DNA from: CAZSDU01 sp964605775
GTDB lineage: Bacteria > Bacteroidota > Bacteroidia > Bacteroidales > FEN-979
DNA: 64,000 nt
NCBI GenBank assembly: GCA_964605775.1
Contig: CAZSDU010000009.1
Location: forward strand, 28,079-92,078
Direction: 5' to 3'
Part shown: positions 8,423 through 17,012 of the stretch, piece after piece
How the letters are laid out: every line of letters starts with the position of its first letter
How positions within the stretch are numbered: the first letter of the stretch is position 1
The notes under the pieces: generated by a model
Database searches by the model: none
What the model was told of the DNA's origin: nothing
The model's input: only the letters and a program-made list of their open reading frames with translations
Position numbers and translations under genes: made by a program

Positions 8423-9463
8423 TTGAAAAACATCTTATTTATCTTTTGTTTTTTTGTTTTGGGATTATCTACTCCGGTGGTCGCTTTGATACCTGATTTC
8501 ACTGCCAATAAGGTTTGTCTCGGGCAGGTGACCACCCTGGTAGATCATTCAACGCCCTCGGATAGTATTCAATACCGATTCTGGGATCTTAATGGAGACG
8601 GGTATTTTGGTGATGATACCGGCAGGGTCGTAACCCATTTTTTTTCAGTTGCGGGGAAACACAATGTAGGATTGAAAATAATTACCCATACCGGCTATGC
8701 AAAAGCCATTTATAAATTTGTTCTGGTTACCTCGGTCGATGCTGATTTTACTTTTATTCCCAACTGCATAAACCAAGCTGTTTATTTTTTTGACCGCTCC
8801 CATCTGATCATGGATACCGTCCAAAATTACACATGGAACTTTGGGGATGGAAGTATGCCGAATCATGAAAAAAATCCGGTTCACTATTTTACCTCTGCAG
8901 GGGAGTACCTTTCCAAATTCATCGTCCTGACGCGGTCTGGTTGTTTAGACACAACGGAGCAGAACATCATCATTCCACCCTTACCCGAGTATGCCCTCGT
9001 TTTTTCAGGTGATACCAGCTTTATTGAAGGAGATAGCGTCATTGCTTCCATTGTCGGAGACAATGATAGTATATTCTGGTCAACGGATCAAACCAGTAGT
9101 TCAATCTTGATAAAACAGCAAGGGAATTATTGGGTCAGGGTTTTTAAAAATGGTTGTTCTAAACAAACCGACTTTCATATCTCCGTGAAACAATATGGAA
9201 CGAATCCTGTCATAACGACTCTATTCACTCCAAATGGTGACGGATATAACGACCTTTGGGAAGTACTCAATCTGCACAAGGTTGGACCCTGTGAAGTCAA
9301 TGTTTATGACCGGTGGGGAACTCAGGTGTTTTCCAATCATGATTACCAGAATGATTGGAACGGAACCCATCAGGGGAAAGCGCTGTCTAATGATACGTAT
9401 TTTTATTTTGTCCGTTGTTTTGATGGAAAATTATATAAAGGGACAGTTAACATCTTGAAATGA
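8423..9463 (+). CDS. Secreted PKD-domain protein with T9SS type B sorting domain
   Basis: A 346-residue surface protein starting at a TTG that immediately precedes a good signal peptide (MKNILFIFCFFVLGLSTPVVA). Two PKD-like Ig modules are visible, each with the glycine-aspartate signature: FWDLNGDGYFGDD near residue 53 and YTWNFGDGSMPNHEKNPVHYF near 136 (given here in part). The C-terminus is a clear type B (gliding-motility-associated) domain: TLFTPNGDGYNDLWEVL, then VYDRWGTQVF, ending GTVNILK. Type B proteins are often encoded beside a PorP/SprF protein, as here, where the next gene overlaps it by four bases (ATGA). It may be an adhesin. Confidence 0.88.
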   Translation: MKNILFIFCFFVLGLSTPVVALIPDFTANKVCLGQVTTLVDHSTPSDSIQYRFWDLNGDGYFGDDTGRVVTHFFSVAGKHNVGLKIITHTGYAKAIYKFVLVTSVDADFTFIPNCINQAVYFFDRSHLIMDTVQNYTWNFGDGSMPNHEKNPVHYFTSAGEYLSKFIVLTRSGCLDTTEQNIIIPPLPEYALVFSGDTSFIEGDSVIASIVGDNDSIFWSTDQTSSSILIKQQGNYWVRVFKNGCSKQTDFHISVKQYGTNPVITTLFTPNGDGYNDLWEVLNLHKVGPCEVNVYDRWGTQVFSNHDYQNDWNGTHQGKALSNDTYFYFVRCFDGKLYKGTVNILK

Positions 9464-10386
9464 AAAAGGCTTTCCATATAGTCCTGCTTATGATGGGCTT
9501 TTTTTTCGGAGGATATTCACAACCCTTCCCGATATTAGATAACTATCTTGTTAACCCGGTCTCCATTTCTCCAGCATTTACAGGAAAAACCAATATTTTT
9601 CAAGCCTTTCTTACCTATCGTAACGAATGGGTGAATATTCCCGGTGGCCCGATTGTCGGTGCTTTGAATGTTGATGGCGCCCTGAATAAAAATATGGGGA
9701 TAGGAGGGAATATTCAGATCAATAAAGCTGGTCCGCTAACGAACTTTATGGGAAATCTTAATTATGCCTATCACCTTCAGCTGGCAAAGGAGCATTTTTT
9801 AAGTTTCGCCGTAAATGTATCCGTTTATCAGAATTCCATTGATCTCAACCATGCCGTCGTTGGGAGCACTGACGACCCTTTGCTTCAAAGTGGGAAAAGG
9901 TCGGAAACTTATATGAACGTTGGAACAAGTCTTCTTTATACATGGAAAGACCTGAATGTATGCATTGGATTTCCGGTTTTATTCAACAATAAATCTTTTT
10001 ATAATCAGGATCTGTACCATCATGTTCTGACCATGGACAGAAACTGGCTTTTCTATACCAATTATACGCTTGATTTAAAGTCGGATTGGAAATTGAAATT
10101 TGACTTGCTGTACCGAAATACACAATACGCTCCATGGACAATTGAGTTCAGTACTATGGTAAAATATCACGATAGTTACTGGCTAGGCGCATTTTACAGA
10201 AAAAACAATATCATCGGAATTACCGCCGGACTGGCCATCGTCAATGCTTTGGTCATCAATTATAATTATGAGTTTTCGGGATCTGCTTTACTTGGAAAAA
10301 GTGCGGGAACCCATGAGATATCTGTGGGTTATATGCTGAAGAGAAAAACGGTTTCTCTGAAAATTAAAGACTATAATACAAAATGA
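9460..10386 (+). CDS. PorP/SprF family T9SS outer membrane protein
   Basis: A 308-residue predicted outer-membrane beta-barrel. The signal peptide (MKKAFHIVLLMMGFFFGGYSQ) is followed by the family hallmark NYLVNPVSISPAFTGK, then many alternating amphipathic strands. PorP/SprF proteins are associated with the type IX system; SprF of Flavobacterium is needed for secretion of the type B adhesin SprB. Overlap with the type B gene upstream and the type A gene downstream (ATGA-type junctions on both sides) indicates translational coupling. The simplest reading is that this protein helps export or display the preceding type B protein. Confidence 0.9.
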   Translation: MKKAFHIVLLMMGFFFGGYSQPFPILDNYLVNPVSISPAFTGKTNIFQAFLTYRNEWVNIPGGPIVGALNVDGALNKNMGIGGNIQINKAGPLTNFMGNLNYAYHLQLAKEHFLSFAVNVSVYQNSIDLNHAVVGSTDDPLLQSGKRSETYMNVGTSLLYTWKDLNVCIGFPVLFNNKSFYNQDLYHHVLTMDRNWLFYTNYTLDLKSDWKLKFDLLYRNTQYAPWTIEFSTMVKYHDSYWLGAFYRKNNIIGITAGLAIVNALVINYNYEFSGSALLGKSAGTHEISVGYMLKRKTVSLKIKDYNTK

Positions 10387-13300
10387 TAAAACCTCAGGTG
10401 ATTAAAAATATCTTGCTCCTCATTCTTGTTCTCATGAACCTATATGGTTTTACGCAGAACGAAGGGAAGCTTGGGGGTGTTTGCTTCCGGGTTGATGAAA
10501 ATCCTTCTCTTGTAAAGTTATCACAGTATGATGCGCTCTTCTCTGCTTATCAGCAGAAATTCTGTATGGCTATGACTTCATGGGTATTCCCTATCACTCC
10601 TGCTTACGTTGATTCATTGAAGGCTTGGATGAATAAGGGGCATGAGGTGATGGATAATACTCCTACACATCAAACGCAATATTTTAACCTGATCAATCCG
10701 GATGAGGATACATTGTATATCAATCAACCCGGAGTGGATCATATTAACCAGGAGAAAGTTTGCCTGAAAATCAATAGCATTGATACGACACAATCACATC
10801 TGGAAGGATTGATAGATGTTTCCGGTAATCTTTTAATCAGCCAGAACCCTGGCGAGTTTTCGGATCTTTCTGGCAATCCCTATTATTTTGCGCTGTATCT
10901 GTCTGAGCCTTTTCATTCCATTTATTTATGGTACGATCTCAGGGCAAGTGATCCAAATGATGTGGATTCAGTATATATTCGATCCTTCTGGGAAGAACCG
11001 GTAAACCTGATTGCTCAGAATGGAGTTTCTTACCACAAGCTGACCCAACAGAATGTGATCATGGATCAGGACGGTATTCGGTTGCTTGGAAAGCAATCAC
11101 TGAAAATTTTTTCAGATCTTGACATCCCCAGGCCTTATACCTGGATACATCCCAACGGGCAAATGCCATGGATCAGTGCCTATGAGTTAAAGTGGAATAT
11201 GGGAGATTCTTTGCAATATCAGCAAGGTTCAAATTATATCAATTATGCCAAACTTTGCTATAATGAATACACTCCTTATCAGGTTGCCCCATACGGGATG
11301 CAAGCTAGCCTGTCCAATGAAACACAGGACCTAAAGACGACAAAGCACATGATTGCAGATGCTGTCGCTCAGCATTATGTGAAAATTGACCTGGCCAGAT
11401 TTCAGAATCCCCTGGGAGGCTGGGATGCTTTTCTTCAGCGAACAGACAGCCTGCTTTCCTGGTGTGTTTCCAATAACATCCCAATCAGGACCTATGCTCA
11501 GTGGAAAGCATTGCTTTACGATAGCGTTCCAAACAGGGTAGTCAATATCTTTCCTAATTTAAACGTTGACCTTGATCATGATTTTTATCCGGATGGGTAC
11601 GAAAACAATCAGATCGTTACTAGTGTATTTGATACTACTGACGGGGTCCCTGAGAGCGGGTACAAGAGTTTTCTTATACAGGGTCTGGGTTATATTTTTC
11701 AAATTAATACCCTGGCAGGTCTGGAAAAGGGAAAAAATAAATTTACAATCTGGACCAGGGGTCAGGATGTTCCCGGCAGTGTTGTGACCCTGCGTTTCGA
11801 GTTTCCGGAAAGGGGCTTATACCATATTACTAATTTTCCTTCCGATACAAGTATATGGACAGAACACTATGCACTCATTGATATTCCCGACTCTATCTCT
11901 TTTATGACGGTTTATGGTATTCATGCAGATACTACGGCCGACACCATCCGGATCAGCGGAATGTCCATGCGATCCGCCGGTTTTCTTAAACAAGTCAAGT
12001 ATCCCCGACAGATGAGAACGGCGAATGAGCCTTTTGCATCTGTCGCCCTCAATGAACTGGTCATCGATTCCTTATATAACCCGGCCACCATCACCTGGTC
12101 TGCCCCGACTTCTGGTGTATTGAAAATGACTGTTTTACCCGGAAATATTTTAAAGGTGCTGAAGCCCGTTTCATTCTGGGAGGGTTCAGATTCTGCTTAC
12201 GTCGTTGCCAATAGTCCTGACGGCATTGCAGACAGTTGCCTGTTTTCTTTTACCTCAAGCCCGATAAAAGATGCTTGTGCAGGCTTGCCAATCATGCTGT
12301 CCTTATTGGATACGCTTGAAAATGATGTGGTTACGTGGACTTCTCGTCCTTTTGATCCCTCGATGGACGATCCTCACATCTACAATCCCACAGTGAATCC
12401 CATGATGACCACGATGTATACAGTTCAGGCCCGTAATCCCATCGGAGGGAATATATACTGGGACAGCATCGAAGTGAAACGCTTTGCATATCCTGATCCG
12501 GGATTACCAACAGATACAATAATATGCAAGCATCAAAAGTTGAAGTTAACTGCTTCCGGAGGGATAAATTATCTGTGGAGTACCGGGGATACCACTGAAA
12601 GTATAACCGTATCACCTTTGGAAAACATGGAATTATCCGTAATGGTCACCAATGAACATGACTGTTCTGCCAGTGATACGGTTTCTGTTACCGTATTACC
12701 TCTGCCTGATGCAGTCATTTTTGGTATTCAACCTACATATTGCCAGGATTTTCCACCGTTTACCATTCCCGGATGGCCTCAGGGTGGTGTTTTTTCAGGT
12801 ACTTCCGGGGTTGAAGGAGATACTTTATTTCCTGCCCGCGCTATCCCGGGAATGAATCAAATCTGGTACACCGTCACGGATGAAATAACGGCTTGCAGCA
12901 ATACTGATACCGCCTATGTCACCATCTATCCTCAACCGGTCATACAACCCTTACCGGATGCAGAAGTTTGCGGTCAGAATTCCATACTCCTGAATGCCGG
13001 TTCAGGATTCGATAATTATTTATGGTCAACGGGGGAAACCTCCTCCAGTATCGTGGTTGATTCAAGCGGTTATGGTCTGGGGCTTGCCCATATCTGGGTG
13101 TATGTGACTTTAGATGGTTGCATTGACCGGGATACTTCCAATATCACTTTCATTTTATGTCCCGGATTTCTGGATAAGGATTTTCAACATCACTTTATGG
13201 TGTATCCTAATCCGGCAACCCATGAAATTATCCTCTCCGTGAAGGATAAAGCCATTTTACCATTGCAGATGAATCTCCTTGATTCAAAAGGAATAATTTT

Positions 13301-13424
13301 ACAATCAAATATTCTGGAAGATCCGGTGAACAACATTGATTTATCCCAATTACCCAAAGGAATCTACTTTCTCATGATCAATGCGGGGAAAGAAACCTAT
13401 ACGGGAAAAATTCTTAAAAATTAA
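10383..13424 (+). CDS. Large secreted multidomain protein, polysaccharide-deacetylase-like N-terminus, T9SS type A sorting domain
   Basis: A 1013-residue secreted protein with a signal peptide ending near GFTQ. The first 400 residues resemble a divergent NodB-type polysaccharide deacetylase fold: FRVDENPSLVKLSQYDALF could be the first metal/active-site strand, and a later NNIPIRTYAQWKALLYD resembles the final strand. I cannot confirm the metal ligands, so catalytic activity is uncertain. The middle contains beta-sandwich and Ig-like repeats with motifs such as LWSTGDTTESITV and LWSTGETSSSIVV. The C-terminus (YPNPATHEI to GKILKN) is a type A sorting domain. It is the last gene of the T9SS operon and meets the histidine kinase gene tail to tail, with a small TGATCC/GGATCA hairpin between the stops. 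Confidence 0.72.
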   Translation: MIKPQVIKNILLLILVLMNLYGFTQNEGKLGGVCFRVDENPSLVKLSQYDALFSAYQQKFCMAMTSWVFPITPAYVDSLKAWMNKGHEVMDNTPTHQTQYFNLINPDEDTLYINQPGVDHINQEKVCLKINSIDTTQSHLEGLIDVSGNLLISQNPGEFSDLSGNPYYFALYLSEPFHSIYLWYDLRASDPNDVDSVYIRSFWEEPVNLIAQNGVSYHKLTQQNVIMDQDGIRLLGKQSLKIFSDLDIPRPYTWIHPNGQMPWISAYELKWNMGDSLQYQQGSNYINYAKLCYNEYTPYQVAPYGMQASLSNETQDLKTTKHMIADAVAQHYVKIDLARFQNPLGGWDAFLQRTDSLLSWCVSNNIPIRTYAQWKALLYDSVPNRVVNIFPNLNVDLDHDFYPDGYENNQIVTSVFDTTDGVPESGYKSFLIQGLGYIFQINTLAGLEKGKNKFTIWTRGQDVPGSVVTLRFEFPERGLYHITNFPSDTSIWTEHYALIDIPDSISFMTVYGIHADTTADTIRISGMSMRSAGFLKQVKYPRQMRTANEPFASVALNELVIDSLYNPATITWSAPTSGVLKMTVLPGNILKVLKPVSFWEGSDSAYVVANSPDGIADSCLFSFTSSPIKDACAGLPIMLSLLDTLENDVVTWTSRPFDPSMDDPHIYNPTVNPMMTTMYTVQARNPIGGNIYWDSIEVKRFAYPDPGLPTDTIICKHQKLKLTASGGINYLWSTGDTTESITVSPLENMELSVMVTNEHDCSASDTVSVTVLPLPDAVIFGIQPTYCQDFPPFTIPGWPQGGVFSGTSGVEGDTLFPARAIPGMNQIWYTVTDEITACSNTDTAYVTIYPQPVIQPLPDAEVCGQNSILLNAGSGFDNYLWSTGETSSSIVVDSSGYGLGLAHIWVYVTLDGCIDRDTSNITFILCPGFLDKDFQHHFMVYPNPATHEIILSVKDKAILPLQMNLLDSKGIILQSNILEDPVNNIDLSQLPKGIYFLMINAGKETYTGKILKN

Positions 13425-13425
13425 A

Positions 13426-13441
13426 TGATCCTGTGGGATCA
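13426..13441. terminator. Possible weak bidirectional hairpin between convergent genes
   Basis: TGATCC, loop TGTG, GGATCA forms a 6-bp stem spanning the 14 bases between the two stop codons. It lacks a clear T-tract on either strand, so termination is uncertain. Confidence 0.25.
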
Positions 13442-14743
13442 GATGTTCAGGTTTTCTATCATAGAGATCAGTTCCTGTGGACGATAAGGTTTGGCAAGGT
13501 ATTCATCCATCCCTGCTTTGAGGCATTTTTCACGGTCGGTAACCATGACATGTGCAGTGATGGCCAAGATTTTAACCTTCTCACTTCTCCCCATTCTTTC
13601 TGATGGAATTTTCCCTTCTAATTCCCTGATCAGATGAGTTGCTTCAATCCCATCCATGATAGGCATGGCAATATCCATCAGGATAAGGTCATAATTATTC
13701 TTCCTGAACTTTTCGACTGCCATTTTCCCGTTTTCGGCCAATTCAACCTTATGGCCTGCCCTTTGTAAAGTTGTTACGGCGAATTTCTGGTTCAGAATAT
13801 TATCTTCCACCAAAAGAATTGTCAAAGGTCTGGATTGCTTAATCTTAGGTAGGGTTTCCAATCGATTGTTCAGGATTTGGCTTTCATCCCCTTTGATCAA
13901 CCCGAGGGTAAACCAGAATGTCGATCCTTTACCCTTGGTACTGATCACTCCGATTTTTCCCTGCATCAATTCAGTCAGGTTTTTTGAGATGGATAATCCA
14001 AGTCCGGTACCTTCAAACTGACGGATCAGGGAATTCTCCAATTGAGCATATTCATTAAATAAATTCTCCTGTTCTTCCGGTGAAATCCCCAGACCAGTAT
14101 CTGTAACTTCAAATTTCAGGAGCAACATATCAGAAGGGATTTTTTCTCTTTCAAAAAAAACCGTAGGAATGAATTCCTTTATTTCATAAATATTGTCAGC
14201 ATTAAGTTCAAGGGTTTCAACACCCACAAGCACACTTCCCTCGTTGGTGAATTTAATTGCATTATTTGTGAGGTTGATCAGAATCTGTCTCAAACGGGCA
14301 GGATCTCCAATCACACAGGTAGGAACCGTGGACTGAATTTTTGAAAACAGATCTATCCTTTTTCCTTTTGCTTTTAAGGATAATAATTTTATTACCTGTT
14401 GGATTTCTTCATGCAGTAGAAAGGGTTTGTGTTCAATTTTTAGCTGGCCTGCTTCAATTTTCGAAAGATCCAGAATGTCATTGATAATAGCCAGCAGGTT
14501 TTGGCTTGAAATATGGATAATATCGAGAAATTCTTTTTGCTCCTCACTCAGATTTGTCTGGTTCAGGATATTATATATCCCGATGATGCTATTCATAGGA
14601 GTCCTGATCTCATGACTCATGTTGGCCAAAAACATGGTTTTGGTCTTTATGGCTTTATCTGCCTGATTTTTTGTCTCTTTTAAAAGTAATTCCAGTTCCT
14701 TGATTTGTTTTTCAAGTTCCAGAATTTTATCGGCCTCATTCAT
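13439..14743 (-). CDS. Hybrid histidine kinase with C-terminal receiver, no membrane segment
   Basis: A 434-residue soluble hybrid kinase. A short coiled coil (residues 1-35) leads into HisKA with the phosphorylated His44 in NMSHEIRTPMNSIIG. HATPase_c follows (NAIKFTNEGS N box, DTGLGI G1 box, EGTGLGLSI G2 box). A receiver domain starts near residue 307 with the phosphoacceptor Asp357 in LILMDIAMPIMDG and the conserved Lys in YLAKPYRP. No sensor domain is present, so it may sense through a partner. The neighbouring hybrid kinase ends only 2 bases away from its start and is a likely partner. Both sit at the end of the polysaccharide locus. Confidence 0.93.
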   Translation of the reverse strand: MNEADKILELEKQIKELELLLKETKNQADKAIKTKTMFLANMSHEIRTPMNSIIGIYNILNQTNLSEEQKEFLDIIHISSQNLLAIINDILDLSKIEAGQLKIEHKPFLLHEEIQQVIKLLSLKAKGKRIDLFSKIQSTVPTCVIGDPARLRQILINLTNNAIKFTNEGSVLVGVETLELNADNIYEIKEFIPTVFFEREKIPSDMLLLKFEVTDTGLGISPEEQENLFNEYAQLENSLIRQFEGTGLGLSISKNLTELMQGKIGVISTKGKGSTFWFTLGLIKGDESQILNNRLETLPKIKQSRPLTILLVEDNILNQKFAVTTLQRAGHKVELAENGKMAVEKFRKNNYDLILMDIAMPIMDGIEATHLIRELEGKIPSERMGRSEKVKILAITAHVMVTDREKCLKAGMDEYLAKPYRPQELISMIENLNI

Positions 14744-14745
14744 GA

Positions 14746-16149
14746 TTAAAATTTGTTCAACTGGTTTTTAATGATCGAATATAGTTCCTGTTGATTGATC
14801 GGTTTAGCGATATAATCATCAAAACCAGATTCAAGTAATTTTTCTTTATCACCGGTCATGGCATAGGCTGTCTGTGCGACAAAGGGTATGGTTCTATACG
14901 CCTTCCATTTTTTTCTGATTTCCTGCATCAGTTTAATTCCATCCCATGGGGGAGGGAGGTTGATATCGAAAAGCATGATATCAAATAATTTTCCTTCTTT
15001 CTGGGTTTGCTCAATAATCTTCAGGGTTTCATCACCATTGACTGCAGCAACCACATTACCAAGAACTTTTGTCATCTCGCAGAGGACAATTTTATTCATC
15101 AGATCATCTTCCACGATGAATATTTCAAGTCCCTGCAGGGCTTTGAATTTTTGTTTTCTGGTGAGTTCGAGAGGTTGTTTGTCTTCCTGACTCGTTTTTT
15201 CAGCGGGAAAATAAATGGTTACGGTTGTGCCGCTTCCCTTGACAGATTCAATTTCGATACGGCCACGCATCAGATCAATCAGGCTTTTGGCTAAAGGAAG
15301 ACCGAGTCCACCGGATTGGGTATCTTTTGAAAAACCTGAACTTTCCTGTCTGAAGGGATCGAATAGTGCAGGGATATAGGAGGGGTCAATCCCGACACCG
15401 GAATCTTTCACCCGGATTGATATTTCATGGGTATCTTTGAGAAAGTCGGTAGTGACATTGACGAATCCCTTTTCCGTATATTTAATGGCATTATCGATGA
15501 TTGAACCCACAACTTTGACCAGGCTTTTTTCATCCACCAGGGCATTCGGAACTTCATTCCCGATAAAATTAAGTTTTAATCTCTGTTCATTCGCTTTGAA
15601 AATGAACAATTGCATGGCATTGGCAACAATGTGGGTAATATTGCAGGATTGAAGTTTGATCTGCATGTCATTGGCTTCAATCTTACTGATATCGATGATG
15701 TTGTTTAGTAAATGTAAAAGACGGTCCCCGCTCTCAGAAATGGCTCGTGCATATTCAAACAGTTCTTTGTTCTCCAAAAGAGAAATTTCTGCCTCCAATA
15801 AGTTGGAAAACCCTATAATGTTATTCAGGGGCGTACGGATTTCATGGCTGATATTTGAGAGGAAGGCATTTTTGAGAAAATTGGCTTCTTCAGATTTTTT
15901 CAGTGCTTTTTTGATGCTCAGGTCACTTTTTTCTTTGGCGATATAGTCTGCCTTAAACGTATTGATTTTTTCTTCAATGATATGATCTACATCATTCCTC
16001 ATTTTTACCAGGGATGATTTTGACTCCTGCAGTTCCTGGTCTTTGGCTTTTACTTCTTCGGAAAGACTTTTATTCTTCTTATTCATGAGAAATAACAAAG
16101 CGGTACAGGTCAACAGAAAACAGGAAAGAAGGATAATGGTAATCAGCAT
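14746..16149 (-). CDS. Membrane-anchored hybrid histidine kinase with C-terminal receiver
   Basis: A 467-residue hybrid kinase. One N-terminal transmembrane helix (about residues 2-22) is followed by a coiled coil, then HisKA with His102 (NISHEIRTPLNNIIGFSNLL). HATPase_c (NAIKYTEKGF, DSGVGI, GGLGLPLAKSL) and a receiver with Asp395 (IMLFDINLPPPWDG) complete it. There is no periplasmic domain of note, so the signal is probably cytoplasmic or membrane-borne. It lies 8 bases after a methyltransferase gene and 2 bases before a second hybrid kinase, so the three are likely cotranscribed. No separate Hpt protein is seen nearby. Confidence 0.93.
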   Translation of the reverse strand: MLITIILLSCFLLTCTALLFLMNKKNKSLSEEVKAKDQELQESKSSLVKMRNDVDHIIEEKINTFKADYIAKEKSDLSIKKALKKSEEANFLKNAFLSNISHEIRTPLNNIIGFSNLLEAEISLLENKELFEYARAISESGDRLLHLLNNIIDISKIEANDMQIKLQSCNITHIVANAMQLFIFKANEQRLKLNFIGNEVPNALVDEKSLVKVVGSIIDNAIKYTEKGFVNVTTDFLKDTHEISIRVKDSGVGIDPSYIPALFDPFRQESSGFSKDTQSGGLGLPLAKSLIDLMRGRIEIESVKGSGTTVTIYFPAEKTSQEDKQPLELTRKQKFKALQGLEIFIVEDDLMNKIVLCEMTKVLGNVVAAVNGDETLKIIEQTQKEGKLFDIMLFDINLPPPWDGIKLMQEIRKKWKAYRTIPFVAQTAYAMTGDKEKLLESGFDDYIAKPINQQELYSIIKNQLNKF

Positions 16150-16157
16150 TGAATGGT

Positions 16158-16964
16158 TTATTTATAGGCAACAAATAGTTTTTCAGCCGGATTGATGGCG
16201 AATTTCTTTAATTCCTCATTTGGTTTTTCAGTATAAGGTGAATAGGGTCTGACGATAAAACCAGTATTTTCCAGACGGGTTTGATAATCCTGTCCGTAGA
16301 TTCTTACGTGATCGAATTGTCCGAATGCTTTTTCACGGTCTTCCGGCTGAATGATGGTGGGGTCTTCATAAGTCGTGGTTAAAACAGCGGATATGGGAAC
16401 CTGAAGGATAGCCATTCCTCCTGGTTTCAGGACTCGGTACAGTTCCCTCATGGCCAGTTTGTCGTCTTCGATATGTTCCAGAACATGGTTGCATATGACT
16501 ACATCGAAGGCTTCATCATTATAAGGGATATTGGTAATATCGAGAAGGTTGGTTTGGCGCTCATAATAATAACCTTCGAGGTATTTTACTCCTGCAATGT
16601 AAGTGAGGTTAGGAAGTCCGTTAAGCAATGCCCTTAAACAACCCTCAGGGGCTACATGAAATATTTTCATGGGTGCAGTAAATACATTGGTTTTATCATG
16701 CAGGAAAAGATAAATAAGCCTGTCACGATCCAGGGAATAGCAACGGGGGCATACATCATTCTGACGGTAACCGGCACCGATCACCTTTTTTTCATACAAC
16801 ACAGGAACATCAGATCCACCTGGCAGAAAGGAACGGAATGAGTGTTTGCAATAAGGACAGTAATATAAATCCCCTTTGTAATAAAGGGCTTTGGCTTTTT
16901 GTAACCACCCTCTAAGCTTCCTTCCAAGCCAGAAAGGAATAATGTTTTTTAACTTGCTATCCAT
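16158..16964 (-). CDS. Class I SAM methyltransferase with N-terminal four-cysteine zinc-ribbon-like motif
   Basis: A 268-residue protein. The N-terminal part has two paired cysteines, CPYC (36-39) and CPRC (72-75), separated by about 32 residues, consistent with a zinc ribbon. The C-terminal half is a Methyltransf_11-like domain (DVVICNHVLEHIEDDKLAMR, then LYRVLKPGGMAILQVPI). Such proteins often sit in surface polysaccharide loci and may methylate sugars or lipid carriers. Here it lies between a secreted beta-helix gene and two histidine kinase genes. The substrate is unknown. Confidence 0.85.
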   Translation of the reverse strand: MDSKLKNIIPFWLGRKLRGWLQKAKALYYKGDLYYCPYCKHSFRSFLPGGSDVPVLYEKKVIGAGYRQNDVCPRCYSLDRDRLIYLFLHDKTNVFTAPMKIFHVAPEGCLRALLNGLPNLTYIAGVKYLEGYYYERQTNLLDITNIPYNDEAFDVVICNHVLEHIEDDKLAMRELYRVLKPGGMAILQVPISAVLTTTYEDPTIIQPEDREKAFGQFDHVRIYGQDYQTRLENTGFIVRPYSPYTEKPNEELKKFAINPAEKLFVAYK

Positions 16965-17012
16965 GGCGATTGAATTTGGTGTAAAATTAATGTAAACTCG
17001 TTGATATTAATC

